From: Bacteroidales bacterium 52_46
GTDB lineage: Bacteria; Bacteroidota; Bacteroidia; Bacteroidales; Muribaculaceae
Assembly (NCBI GenBank): GCA_001915385.1
Contig: MNQK01000031.1
Span: forward strand, 1-64,000
DNA length: 64,000 nucleotides
Direction of reading: 5' to 3'
In this document: positions 7,928-17,329 of the stretch, piece by piece
How positions within the stretch are numbered: position 1 is the first letter of the stretch
Layout: each line of letters opens with the position of its first letter
The notes under the pieces: generated by a model
The model's database searches: none
Seen by the model: the letters and a program-made list of their open reading frames with translations, nothing else
Told to the model about the DNA's origin: nothing
Made by a program: the position numbers and the translations under genes

Positions 7928-10390
7928 TTATGATTTATTGTTCTTATTGCCGTAGCCATAGCCATATCCGTAGCCATAGCCATACCCGTAAGAGGCTTTT
8001 GACGAACCGCCCTCTATTGCATTGAGCACGGTAGTAAGATTGGTATAACGCTTGCCTGTATAATATTCCTGAAGAGTATCAAGGAAGTCTCGCTTAAGAT
8101 TGCCAACTCTCACGACATAAACCGTACGGTCGACCGCGCGTGTGATTATAAGCGAGTCAGTGACAGGTTCAGTGGGAGGACAGTCAAGCAACACTACGTC
8201 ATAGCGTGTCTTCAGTTCCTTTATCATTTCGACAAACTGCGGGCTGTCGATAAGTTCCGCCGGATCCGGCGGGATTGCTCCGGCGGGGACAACATCGAGA
8301 TACTCCATGCCGGATGCTTTCCTGATTATAATGTCATCAAGCGTGGCAGTCCCTGAGAGATAAGATGTGACACCGCGGTGAGGCGCACCGAAGCTCTTCG
8401 ATAGAGTAGCCTTTCGCAAATCGACATCTACTACAGCCACTTTTATCTTCTTTAAAGCGTATGCCGCAGCAAGGTTGAGCGATACGAATGTCTTTCCCGA
8501 GCCGGGAATGGCCGAAGTCACCATCGTCACAATGCTTTTATCCTCGCGTCCGGCCGCTATACGGGAATTCATAAGTTCAAGATTGCTTCGTATCATGCGG
8601 AACGCTTCATTGACAGCCGACCCGTTGCCATGCTTGACTACGATTTCACTCGCACTGTCCTCTTTATTCTTTTTCTTAAATAACTTCTTTAATTTAGAAG
8701 GCTTCTTACCTACAAAAGGTACTGCGCCGAGGAACGGAGCCTTGACACGGTCATCAAGATCGGCTCGCGAACGCACGAGTGTATCCATATTATAGCGCAC
8801 GAATATCAGACCGGTCGGCACTGCCATTGCGAATATGAAAGCAAACATGAGTGTCTTCATGCCGCGCGGAGCCACAGGCTTGTCGGGTCCCATCGGTGGC
8901 GTGATAATACGCGTATTGTAGGCAGTAAACGTTTTCGACAGGTCATTCTCTTCTTTTTTCTCCAACAGATAAAGGTATAGCGATTCCTTTACTTTCTGCT
9001 GGCGTTCAACACCAAGAAGGTCATTGGCCTGCGTGGGGCTGTTGGCTATGCGCCCGGACGTACGGCTACGTTCAGCTTCCAGATCATTGAGCGCCGTGCG
9101 CAACTGCTGTGTCTGCGTATTTACCGACTGCACTATAGCCTTGCGCATTCCGTCGAGTCGGCGGTCAAAATCCTTGACAAGCGGGTTGCTTACCGAGTTG
9201 GCCGAAACAAGGCGGTTACGTTCCATCAATGTTGTATTATACTCGACAATTTCATCGTTGGCCGCTCCGCTTGTGGCCAGACCGGTTATCGACATGCTCG
9301 GCAGCACCTTGTCGTAATTTTCCGGATTTGAGATGAATTCCTGCAGATGCTTGGCCATTGTGTACTGGCTCTGGAGTTCAAGTATCTTCTTCTCTGTCTC
9401 CGACTGTTTTGCCAGGTCAACGGTAACGATAGCCTGAAGGTCAGGAAGCGCGTTTTTTGATTTATAATTGGTTATCTCGCGGTCTACATCCAGAAGTTCA
9501 TTTTTGATTATATCGAGACGTTGGCCGATGAAATCAGCCGTCGCATCCGTCATGCGGTTTTTATCCTCAATCCATTTCTCATTGTATACATCAATGACAG
9601 TGTTGAGAATGTCGGCGGCACGTTCTCTCGAGTGGTCGGCAATCGAAAGATTTATCACGGATGCCTTCCTGCTGGCAAGCACTGCGTTAAGGCTACTTGT
9701 ATATCCCTGCACGCGCCAGGCCACCGGCGTATGGTATACGTTGATTTCCATTGACTGCTTGACCTCTCCTCCCTTGTATTCAGGATTTGGCGAAATAATA
9801 AGGGTACCGGCCGGAGTGGCGATAGAGTCAATTCCCTTGCCGAGGTCGAGGGTATAAGTGTCGGTAAATTTCTGTTTTGCAGTTCCCTTCTGCTGTATTT
9901 TAGTGATTGTATACTTTTTATCTTTATCAAACGTGCCTGTCACCGAAAATGACGATTCGGGGTCGGGATTGGCGAAAGTAAGTACGAACGGTTGATTGGT
10001 ACCGTAGAGTGTCAGTTCGCGCAATCCTCCGATTTCAGTATAGTCAGTGTTCAATCCGAGTTTCTCAATAACCTCAAGCATCACCGCCGGCGACTGTATG
10101 GCCTCAAGCTCATTGTCAACGCTCGACATCGGAGTGAAACCGCCAAGGTCGCCAAGCGCTGCGGCCATATTGCCGAACCCTCCGCCTTTGGTCTCCTCCT
10201 TAATGAGAATAGTGGCTGTGCGCATATAGGTAGGCTCCGTGCTCATAAGCTTATACACGGCATAACCCATGATTATAAATAATGAAATGGCATACCATTT
10301 CCAATGCGACAGGCACATTCTTAACATTTCCACAAAGGGAATTCCCTTTGTTTTCTTTGCTTTCTGGTCTGTATCGACTGTTTGTGACAT
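7928..10390 (-). CDS. Wzc-like polysaccharide chain-length regulator / BY-kinase
   Basis: The 820-residue inner-membrane protein has a Wzz domain bounded by two membrane helices (about residues 33-50 and 510-530), with a long periplasmic coiled-coil region between them. A cytoplasmic bacterial tyrosine kinase domain follows. Walker A is AIPGSGKT near residue 625, Walker A' is VVDVDLRK, and Walker B is VVLLDCPP near residue 735. The C-terminus is a tyrosine cluster, GYGYGYGYGYGYG, the usual site of autophosphorylation in this family. These proteins set chain length and drive export with the outer-membrane export protein encoded just upstream (10465-11262). Confidence 0.95.
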   Translation of the reverse strand: MSQTVDTDQKAKKTKGIPFVEMLRMCLSHWKWYAISLFIIMGYAVYKLMSTEPTYMRTATILIKEETKGGGFGNMAAALGDLGGFTPMSSVDNELEAIQSPAVMLEVIEKLGLNTDYTEIGGLRELTLYGTNQPFVLTFANPDPESSFSVTGTFDKDKKYTITKIQQKGTAKQKFTDTYTLDLGKGIDSIATPAGTLIISPNPEYKGGEVKQSMEINVYHTPVAWRVQGYTSSLNAVLASRKASVINLSIADHSRERAADILNTVIDVYNEKWIEDKNRMTDATADFIGQRLDIIKNELLDVDREITNYKSKNALPDLQAIVTVDLAKQSETEKKILELQSQYTMAKHLQEFISNPENYDKVLPSMSITGLATSGAANDEIVEYNTTLMERNRLVSANSVSNPLVKDFDRRLDGMRKAIVQSVNTQTQQLRTALNDLEAERSRTSGRIANSPTQANDLLGVERQQKVKESLYLYLLEKKEENDLSKTFTAYNTRIITPPMGPDKPVAPRGMKTLMFAFIFAMAVPTGLIFVRYNMDTLVRSRADLDDRVKAPFLGAVPFVGKKPSKLKKLFKKKNKEDSASEIVVKHGNGSAVNEAFRMIRSNLELMNSRIAAGREDKSIVTMVTSAIPGSGKTFVSLNLAAAYALKKIKVAVVDVDLRKATLSKSFGAPHRGVTSYLSGTATLDDIIIRKASGMEYLDVVPAGAIPPDPAELIDSPQFVEMIKELKTRYDVVLLDCPPTEPVTDSLIITRAVDRTVYVVRVGNLKRDFLDTLQEYYTGKRYTNLTTVLNAIEGGSSKASYGYGYGYGYGYGYGNKNNKS

Positions 10391-10464
10391 GATTTTATCG
10401 TTGAAAAGCTACATCTTTTTTACTATTTCTGTTTTTGTGGAGAGAAAAGTGAAATTTCCGGTGA

Positions 10465-11262
10465 CTACTTGAATATAAGCACTGCCACGGAGGTGAGCAC
10501 CGAAGCTATTGATATCCAGAATGACGTGGATATGAGATTGTTGCCGTTGACTGTCGACATACGTCCGCGAGCCGGATTGGGAGTGACGTAAATCATGTCG
10601 TCCTGCTGTATGATGAAAGCGGGCGATTTCGTCACTTTTTCCGCATCGGTCAGATCGAGATTGTAGGTCTTGAGAATACCGTTTTCGCGGCGAAGTACTT
10701 TGACTCCGATGCGGTCGCCGTAGATGGTGAGGTCTCCGGCGTTGGCAAGAGCGTCAAGCACTGTCATGCGGTCACGGTCTATGGGGAAACGCCCGGGCTT
10801 GGCTACTTCACCTGTCACGCCATAGAATACGTTGACAAAACTTACCGAAACAACCGGGTCATCAAGCAGTTTTTGTGACATGAGTTCATTCTGTATTTTA
10901 TCGGAAATCTCTGTACGTGTCAGCCCTTCTACTTTTATCTGGCCCAGTATCGGGAAATTTATATCGCCCTCCTTATTTACTGTATAGGTAGCTACCTGCT
11001 GGTTGTAGGCCTGCGAACTGCCGCGGCCTGCGAGCGTAGTGACGAGCGGGAGGTTGAATATGGCAGCAAGTTCCGGATTCTGGCAGGTCACGATTATCGA
11101 TAACTCGTCGTTAGGCTTAGCCACGATACTGTTGTTATAGTCTATATCAATCTCCTTTTCAGTATCAAGGTCCTGGAAATAAACAATATTCTTCGGCATT
11201 CCGCACGAGGTCAGCAGCAATAGCGACGGCAGGAATATCTTGATTATTTTTTTCTTTAACAT
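10465..11262 (-). CDS. Polysaccharide export lipoprotein (OPX/Wza-like)
   Basis: A lipoprotein signal with lipobox LLTSC (Cys near residue 20) precedes a polysaccharide biosynthesis/export domain (residues about 45-140; PNDELSIIVTCQNPELA) and a SLBB-like segment (VTGEVAKPGRFPIDRDRMTVLDAL). The C-terminus ends in a hydrophobic helix (STSFWISIASVLTSVAVLIFK), as in many Bacteroidetes OPX proteins. The length of 265 residues is short compared with Wza (about 380) but normal for Bacteroidetes. It is the first gene of the minus-strand capsule series and lies 74 nt upstream of the Wzc-like gene, its functional partner. Confidence 0.95.
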   Translation of the reverse strand: MLKKKIIKIFLPSLLLLTSCGMPKNIVYFQDLDTEKEIDIDYNNSIVAKPNDELSIIVTCQNPELAAIFNLPLVTTLAGRGSSQAYNQQVATYTVNKEGDINFPILGQIKVEGLTRTEISDKIQNELMSQKLLDDPVVSVSFVNVFYGVTGEVAKPGRFPIDRDRMTVLDALANAGDLTIYGDRIGVKVLRRENGILKTYNLDLTDAEKVTKSPAFIIQQDDMIYVTPNPARGRMSTVNGNNLISTSFWISIASVLTSVAVLIFK

Positions 11263-11338
11263 GATTGATTTTTTGATTACATCATTACCTTAACGTAAGG
11301 CAGACATGCTTTATTATATTTTATTAAGATTTTTTACA

Positions 11339-12553
11339 TCATTGTCCCGTATAATCGTCATATCGAGATAGTTCGACGAGTGCATTGTAATACCTGCGCT
11401 GAAGTTCGGTATACTGCACACCCGCTTCCACGAAATAATTGACTTCGAGCACAAACTCCGTGAGCGTGATTGCTCCCGATTCGTAGGCTCGACGCAACAG
11501 ACCCACGTTGTCGCTCGCTGTCAGCGCCGTGCCGTATTGTTCCAGCGTTTCCTTGAGGCTCACGGCTTTGCGGTACGTCGCATCAACGCTTTTTTCAAGC
11601 TTGATTTCCTCAGCTTTTTCACCGAACATCGCCGAAATCTCCTCCGAGGCGGCAGCCCTGCGCTCCTTTGATGCCCTCCACAAGGGCACGCTTACTCCCA
11701 CCGCGAAACCGTTGAAAAGCATGCCATCCTCACGCGAAAGACGATAACCGGCGCTGAATCCCGGCAACGTGCTTCGCGACGCCACTTCTTTACGCGCCTT
11801 AGCCATAACTACCGCATTTCTCGCCTCTTGCAATGACGGGGCGGCAGCCTTTGCCTCCTCAATATACTGTTCAAGGCTCTTAAGACCAATAATAGGGAAA
11901 TTATCAAGACCGTCACATCGGGCGATTATCTCGTCAGCATTGTCCGACATCGACACCAATTCACCTAAAAGAGCATCCTTACCGGTCTTCGCTTCCGACA
12001 GTTTCAGCTTGAAGTCGGCGAGTTCTATCCTCATCTTGTTCACTTCGAGGACACTTACATCGCCACGCTTGTAGTCGGCTTCAAGTGTCTCAAGCAACTT
12101 ATCGCACCACTCCACGGTTTCCGACATTTGGGCAATCACGCGGTTGGCGGCTATGATGTCGACCAGTAGCGTACGGAGCTTCATGCGCTGCGCGTTGCGT
12201 TCGGCCTCACAGGCAAGCCGAAGCCCGCTGCGTTCAAATTCTATCTGACGGTTGCGGGCGCTGTAAACTCCGGGCCAGTCAAACGATTGCGACACCGACA
12301 GGTTGAATTTCTGCTCACCGCTTCCGCTTCTCAGATACTCTACTTCGGCTTCAGGGTCGGACAGCACATTTGACGCGTCAAGCGACGCTGACGCTGCATC
12401 GGCCTGACGCTGCATGAGTTCCAGCTGCACGTCGTTACCGAGCAACGACGCGACTATCGCATCGAAGTCGTTGGCGTATGCACATATCCCGGCAAAGCCG
12501 ACACATGAGATGGCAGCTACATTCCTTATAAAGCTTGTCCTGTTTTTTTTCAA
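11339..12553 (-). CDS. TolC/CusC-family outer membrane efflux protein
   Basis: The 404-residue exported protein has an N-terminal signal (residues 1-26, ending near CAYAN) and two alpha-helical outer-membrane-factor repeats typical of TolC-like proteins, rich in Ala/Glu heptads (DADNEIIARC, EARNAVVMAKARKEVASRS). It forms the outer-membrane exit duct for the RND pump encoded upstream. The start codon is TTG; no ATG lies near. A matched promoter (TTTG, 19 nt, TAACTTTG) and a leader hairpin sit in the 134-nt gap from the pump gene, so it can be transcribed on its own as well as by read-through. Confidence 0.9.
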   Translation of the reverse strand: MKKNRTSFIRNVAAISCVGFAGICAYANDFDAIVASLLGNDVQLELMQRQADAASASLDASNVLSDPEAEVEYLRSGSGEQKFNLSVSQSFDWPGVYSARNRQIEFERSGLRLACEAERNAQRMKLRTLLVDIIAANRVIAQMSETVEWCDKLLETLEADYKRGDVSVLEVNKMRIELADFKLKLSEAKTGKDALLGELVSMSDNADEIIARCDGLDNFPIIGLKSLEQYIEEAKAAAPSLQEARNAVVMAKARKEVASRSTLPGFSAGYRLSREDGMLFNGFAVGVSVPLWRASKERRAAASEEISAMFGEKAEEIKLEKSVDATYRKAVSLKETLEQYGTALTASDNVGLLRRAYESGAITLTEFVLEVNYFVEAGVQYTELQRRYYNALVELSRYDDYTGQ

Positions 12554-12591
12554 GTGGTTATCTTTTTATAGTTCGGTGAAGCACAAGCCGC

Positions 12592-12616
12592 ATGGCTGCA
12601 CACCCTGTGCAGCCAT
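12592..12616 (-). other. Leader stem-loop of the outer membrane efflux gene
   Basis: ATGGCTGCACA (12592-12602) and TGTGCAGCCAT (12606-12616) form a perfect 11-bp stem with a 3-nt loop. It falls only a few bases after the transcription start expected from the promoter at 12626-12656, so it would lie at the very 5' end of the mRNA. It could stabilise the message, or be the terminator of the pump gene, though no T-run follows. Confidence 0.5.
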
Positions 12617-12625
12617 TTGCGACCG

Positions 12626-12656
12626 CAAAGTTACACAATTTGTCGGTAATAGCAAA
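12626..12656 (-). promoter_or_regulatory. Bacteroidetes-type promoter for the outer membrane efflux gene
   Basis: On the minus strand, TTTG (12653-12656) and TAACTTTG (12626-12633) are separated by 19 nt. This matches the Bacteroidetes -33/-7 consensus TTTG...TAnnTTTG with the usual spacing. It faces the gene starting at 12553, giving a leader of about 65 nt. Confidence 0.75.
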
Positions 12657-12687
12657 ACAACGGCGACATTTCCAATCCGTTTTCAAT

Positions 12688-15600
12688 CTATTTGGAGTCT
12701 ACATGCATACTCTCCGCAGCATTATCATCATGCGCGGGTCCATTCTTTTTCTTTCTCCGCCGGTGATATGCCATATAGAGTATCGGCACGATGAAAAGAT
12801 TGAGGAATGTCGACGAAGCCAGTCCGCCAAGTATCACCGTAGCCAGTGGCGACTGTATCTCGTTGCCGGGATCCCCGCCGCGCAATGCGAGGGGAATGAG
12901 CGCGAGAGCCGAGGTCAGTGCGGTCATTATTATCGGCGTCAGACGGTCAAGAGAGCCCTTCATCACAGCCTCCGACGGCGTCATTCCGCCACGTGTGAGC
13001 GCGTTATAGCGTGATATAAGCAGCATGCCGTTGCGCGTGGCTATACCGAGCAACGCTATGAATCCGATTATAGCCGGAATATCGAGACTTCCACCCGTAA
13101 GTTGCAATATGAATATACCCCCTATCATGGCCAGCGGTATGTTGATTAATATGATGAGCGACTGCCTCATATTCTTGAATTCAAAGTACAGCAGCCCAAG
13201 TATTGCCAGCAGCGCCAGAGCCGAAGCCGACAGAAGACGCATCGACGCCTCTTTGGCCTTTGCCGACTGCCCCGCATCCTCTATGATATATCCTTCAGGA
13301 AGCTCTATCCCGTCGTCAGCCCTGCGCTTGATTTCCTCCACGGCCGACGTCACATCGCGTCCTTCGATATTGGCCGACACGAGTATACGGCGCCGGCTGT
13401 TCTCGCGGTTTATCGTGTTCTGGCTTTCGGTATATCTCACCTCGGCAATATCTCCCAGGGTGACTTTGCCGCGTGGCGTATCCACCATTATTCCGGATAG
13501 CCTGTCGACAAGCTGCTCCTCGGGAATGTCATAACGGAGTGTAATGTCGCGCGGATAGCCGTCAAGATACACCTGCGACACCACAATCCCCGACATTGCG
13601 GCCTTGAGCGCGTCATTGAGCATGGCGGGGGTCACCCCGTACCGTGCCATCAGCTGACGTCGCGGCGTGACCGAAAGCTCCGGACGCGCCATCTGCTGTT
13701 CTATCGCCACGTCGCGCAACCCCTCCGTGTCCTCCATGACTGCCTTAAGCTGCCCGGCGATATGATTGAGTCGCTCGAAATCATCACCGTAAATCTTGAA
13801 TACGATCGGCGATTCCGACCCCGACAGCATAGCGTCGATACGGTGCGATATCGGCTGCCCTATCTCGATGTTGACCCCAGGTATCACGGCAAGCCGGCGA
13901 CGCAGGTCATCGGCAATCTCGCCGCGGCTTCTGTCGCCGAGCGTATAGGGAACCTCGATTTCCGACACGTTCGTGCCCAGCGAATGCTCGTCAAGCTCCG
14001 CCCTCCCCGTCTTGCGCGCCACCGTCTCTATTTCCGGTACTTCAAGGATTATTTTCTCGGCGAGACGCCCTATCCTGTCGCTCTCGTCAAGCGATATGCC
14101 GGGAAGCGCACTGATATTGATTGTGAACGACCCTTCGTTGAACGGAGGCAGGAATCCGCGCCCCATATTTGCAAACAGTACCAGTGCGGCGGCAAACAGC
14201 ACCCCGGTAGTCACAAGGAGTGCCGTACGGTGGCGCAACGCGCGTTTCAGTCCATTGCCGTATACCTTTTTCAGCCATCGCATAGTCACCGGTTCACGCG
14301 TCAGCGCCGCCTGCGACTTCTTTGTGCCGAGCAAATAACTGCACACGACCGGAGTGACCGTAAGAGCCACTATCGTCGACGCCCCGAGCGCGATTATAAA
14401 CGCTATGCCGAGCGGCACAAGCATCCTACCCTCGACGCCCGACAGGAAAAACAGCGGCATGAATCCGGCTATTATTATCAGCGACGAATTGAAGATGGGC
14501 ATACGCACCTCTTTCGATGCCTCAAACACCACTTTCACCATGCTCTTGCGCTCATCGGGAGGAAGCTGACGGTTAGCCCTGAGCCGACGGCTGACATTCT
14601 CCACATCAACTATCGCGTCATCCACCAGCGAGCCAATGGCTATGGCTATGCCGCCGAGAGTCATTGTGTTGACCGTAATGCCGAGCAGATGGAGTATCAG
14701 CACCGTTATGATGATTGACATCGGAAGGGCTATCAGTGATACCGCTGTCGCCCTCACGTTCATCATAAAGAAAAACAATACCACTACGACCATTATGGCT
14801 CCCTCGAAAAGCGATGACGACAGATTGGAAATCGAGCGGTCGATGAAATCACGCTGCGCGAATATGTCGGTAGCTATATTCAGCTCAGCCGGCAATGATT
14901 TCCGGGCCTCGTCAATGACATCGAGCAGCTGTTCGGTCAGGCCTATAGTGCCGGCTCCGGGCTGTTTCGTGACAGTCATGATTACCGCCGGAGTCCCGCG
15001 GTACGAAGCAAGCCCTACCCGCGGCGATTTACCGCCGCGGCCTATACGTGCTATATCATTGACCGTGACGATGCTTGTGCCGTCGGCACGCACTACCGTA
15101 CTTCCTATCTCAACGGGGTCGATGGTAGCGACATCGGCCTTGACCACATATTCGTTACCGTATCCCTGTATTATGCCGCCGGCACTGTTGGCGTTGACAT
15201 CGCGCAGTGCGTCGGTGACTTCCGCAAGCGTCACGCCAAGATACCGCATTTTGTCCACATCGAGCGAAATCCGGTATTCCTCCTCGATTCCTCCGATGAC
15301 TGACACAGACGACACACCCGACACCGCCTGAAGCATCGGACGCAGACGCCGGTCGGCTATCGTGCGCAGGTCGCCGGTACCGAGGCTGTCGGAAGTGAGA
15401 GCTACTATCAGTATTTCACCCAATATCGACGACTGCGGCCCGATGACCGGCGTTTCGGCCATGGGCGGCAACTGGTTCTCTACCCTTGCCAGACATTCGG
15501 CGACGGCCTGACGTGCCACAAGCGGCTCCGTATCTCCGGTAAACTGTATATTCACCACCGAGAAACCTGTTGACGACGACGAACGCACACTCTCCACACC

Positions 15601-15831
15601 CTGCGCCCCTGCCACGGCAGTCTCAATCGGGTATGTAACCATCTTCTCCACCTCCTCGGTCGCCATGCCCGGAGCTTCGGTCATGACAGTCACGGTCGGA
15701 GCATTCAGGTCGGGGAAGATGTCGACTTCCGTACGAAGCAGCGTCAGCATGCCCGCAAGCAGTATTACCGCTGACAATACGAGTATTATCAGGCGGTTAT
15801 CAAGCGAAAATTTTATTATTCTGTTAAGCAT
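12688..15831 (-). CDS. Heavy-metal-type RND efflux permease (CusA/CzcA family)
   Basis: The 1047-residue inner-membrane pump has the RND layout: TM1 at residues 10-30, a large periplasmic loop, TM2-6, a second loop, and TM7-12. HME-family segments include VDIFPDLNAPTVTVMTEAPG, EEVEKMVTYPIE and GVSSVSVIGGIEEEYRI. TM4 has the proton-relay region IAIAIGSLVDDAIVDVENV with its paired Asp residues. The family exports metal ions such as Cu/Ag or Co/Zn/Cd, but the metal cannot be fixed here. The gene starts 12 nt after the adaptor gene, so the two are surely co-transcribed. Confidence 0.93.
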   Translation of the reverse strand: MLNRIIKFSLDNRLIILVLSAVILLAGMLTLLRTEVDIFPDLNAPTVTVMTEAPGMATEEVEKMVTYPIETAVAGAQGVESVRSSSSTGFSVVNIQFTGDTEPLVARQAVAECLARVENQLPPMAETPVIGPQSSILGEILIVALTSDSLGTGDLRTIADRRLRPMLQAVSGVSSVSVIGGIEEEYRISLDVDKMRYLGVTLAEVTDALRDVNANSAGGIIQGYGNEYVVKADVATIDPVEIGSTVVRADGTSIVTVNDIARIGRGGKSPRVGLASYRGTPAVIMTVTKQPGAGTIGLTEQLLDVIDEARKSLPAELNIATDIFAQRDFIDRSISNLSSSLFEGAIMVVVVLFFFMMNVRATAVSLIALPMSIIITVLILHLLGITVNTMTLGGIAIAIGSLVDDAIVDVENVSRRLRANRQLPPDERKSMVKVVFEASKEVRMPIFNSSLIIIAGFMPLFFLSGVEGRMLVPLGIAFIIALGASTIVALTVTPVVCSYLLGTKKSQAALTREPVTMRWLKKVYGNGLKRALRHRTALLVTTGVLFAAALVLFANMGRGFLPPFNEGSFTINISALPGISLDESDRIGRLAEKIILEVPEIETVARKTGRAELDEHSLGTNVSEIEVPYTLGDRSRGEIADDLRRRLAVIPGVNIEIGQPISHRIDAMLSGSESPIVFKIYGDDFERLNHIAGQLKAVMEDTEGLRDVAIEQQMARPELSVTPRRQLMARYGVTPAMLNDALKAAMSGIVVSQVYLDGYPRDITLRYDIPEEQLVDRLSGIMVDTPRGKVTLGDIAEVRYTESQNTINRENSRRRILVSANIEGRDVTSAVEEIKRRADDGIELPEGYIIEDAGQSAKAKEASMRLLSASALALLAILGLLYFEFKNMRQSLIILINIPLAMIGGIFILQLTGGSLDIPAIIGFIALLGIATRNGMLLISRYNALTRGGMTPSEAVMKGSLDRLTPIIMTALTSALALIPLALRGGDPGNEIQSPLATVILGGLASSTFLNLFIVPILYMAYHRRRKKKNGPAHDDNAAESMHVDSK

Positions 15832-15843
15832 CTTGCACCGGCA

Positions 15844-16971
15844 TTAATGATTGTGAGAATGTCCCGGAGGTGTCACCCCGGCGTTTTCCGCGAGACGGAC
15901 GAATGTCACGCCCTCGGTGACGACTGAATCTCCTGGCTGTATGCCCGTCACCTCTACCAGCTGCCCGTCACTCGTGCCTACGGTCACGGGTACGCGCCGG
16001 TAATGCGGACTGCCCGGCTCTTTCACATATATCATCTTCTGCCCCATGCGGTCGGTGACGGCCGACAACGGCACAGCCGTAACTTTCCTGACATCGGATG
16101 TAGGCAGATACACTTCGGCATAACTTCCGGCCACCACATTGTCCATGGCCGGAAGTGAAAAATACAGGCTCATATATCCAGGTGCCGACGACGAACTGCT
16201 CTTGCCCGACATGGCCGCGGCCTCTACGACATCATCAAGATGCGGAAATTTCACCTTCGCCGTCTTCACATCGGCGATACCCGAACTTTCGCGTGCCGGC
16301 ACGTCGACACGCAGCGTCATACCTCCCTCACCGGCAATTTCGCCAATGACATCGCCAGCGTTGACATAACCGCCCTCACCTGCGGCAAGGCTGGATATTA
16401 CACCGGTCATCGGTGCCGTTATCACACTTCCGGCGCCTCCCGAGAGATTGTTTTTAGCACGTTCGAGATTGGCGAGCGCCTGATTGTATTCGCCCACGGT
16501 GACTATGCCGTCGCTACGCAAAGGCGCCAGACGTTCCACTTCCTTTTTTGCAGCCTCATACTCTATCTTAGCCGCCTGCAACTGGTCGCCGCCGGCCATT
16601 CCAGCTGTTGATATTCTGCCTATGCGTGCGCCTTTCGACACTTTCACACCTGCCGAAATTCCTTTGTCGAAGGTTACCCTTCCGGACATTGGTGCCGAAA
16701 TCACCCCGCTGTTAGCCGTATTATACATTACTTCACCTGAAACGGTCACAGGCACGGAGAAATCCGTTTCCGTCACCTCACTTACCTTGATGCCAAGCTC
16801 CTCGACCTGGTGGTCGTGTATTTCGATTTCGCCGTCATGGCGACCGGCCTCAGTCTGCGTGGTGGCGTCTGCATTCCCGTCGCCATCCACGTCCTGACCG
16901 TGTCCATCCCCTTTGCCGCATCCTGCAAGGACAAATGCCGACGACAGAATAAAAAAACTTAAATATTTCAT
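15844..16971 (-). CDS. RND periplasmic adaptor lipoprotein (CusB-like)
   Basis: The best start is the ATG at 16971, because the protein then begins with a lipoprotein signal MKYLSFFILSSAFVLAGC (lipobox LAGC); an upstream in-frame ATG at 17034 adds 21 non-signal residues. The membrane-fusion features follow: a barrel-sandwich hybrid half (SAPMSGRVTFDKGISAGVKVSKG), a helical hairpin, the second lipoyl half (ITAPMTGVISSLAAGEGGYV) and a C-terminal membrane-proximal domain. The C-terminus ends in a His-rich tail (PPGHSHNH) and an Asp/His-rich linker follows the Cys, both consistent with metal handling. It bridges pump and outer-membrane duct. Confidence 0.9.
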   Translation of the reverse strand: MKYLSFFILSSAFVLAGCGKGDGHGQDVDGDGNADATTQTEAGRHDGEIEIHDHQVEELGIKVSEVTETDFSVPVTVSGEVMYNTANSGVISAPMSGRVTFDKGISAGVKVSKGARIGRISTAGMAGGDQLQAAKIEYEAAKKEVERLAPLRSDGIVTVGEYNQALANLERAKNNLSGGAGSVITAPMTGVISSLAAGEGGYVNAGDVIGEIAGEGGMTLRVDVPARESSGIADVKTAKVKFPHLDDVVEAAAMSGKSSSSSAPGYMSLYFSLPAMDNVVAGSYAEVYLPTSDVRKVTAVPLSAVTDRMGQKMIYVKEPGSPHYRRVPVTVGTSDGQLVEVTGIQPGDSVVTEGVTFVRLAENAGVTPPGHSHNH

Positions 16972-17137
16972 TTCTATGATTTCTATGTCAGATTTTGTTT
17001 CACTACGTTTGTTTAATTCATTTAAATACGCCACATACCGTTACGTCTGCTCCGGGTCGCGTATGGCACACCGCGATGCGAACTCCTGAAAGTGCAACAA
17101 AATTAGGCGTTATTTTATGCAACCCGGTGTCAGATTC

Positions 17138-17329
17138 AGAGCTTGTCTAAATTTATATGATGCAGATTTTGAGAGGGATTGTCAGATGGATTTTTGCTTG
17201 CGATGTCATCGACGAAGTCGCTTTGCTTGCAAAGAGCGAGCGTAGCCGTAGCTACGTGACTGAAAAGCGAGCAAAAAGACACTGGCAAGACCCTCAAAAG
17301 CAAAGCAATATGAATTTTAGACAAGCTCT
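17138..17329 (+). repeat. 192-bp MITE-like palindromic element
   Basis: The element has terminal inverted repeats AGAGCTTGTCTAAA...ATAT (17138-17158 against 17308-17329). The interior is also an imperfect palindrome: the left inner arm with GATTTTGAGAGGG pairs with the right inner arm carrying CCCTCAAAAGC. It encodes no believable protein. No clear target-site duplication was seen. The right terminal repeat supplies the stop codon of the next minus-strand gene. A solo copy of the 14-bp end occurs at 43600-43613. Confidence 0.7.

Noticed and set aside
13762..14718. 318-residue open frame opposite the RND pump gene
   Set aside because: Antisense shadow; Arg/His-rich mix typical of such frames.
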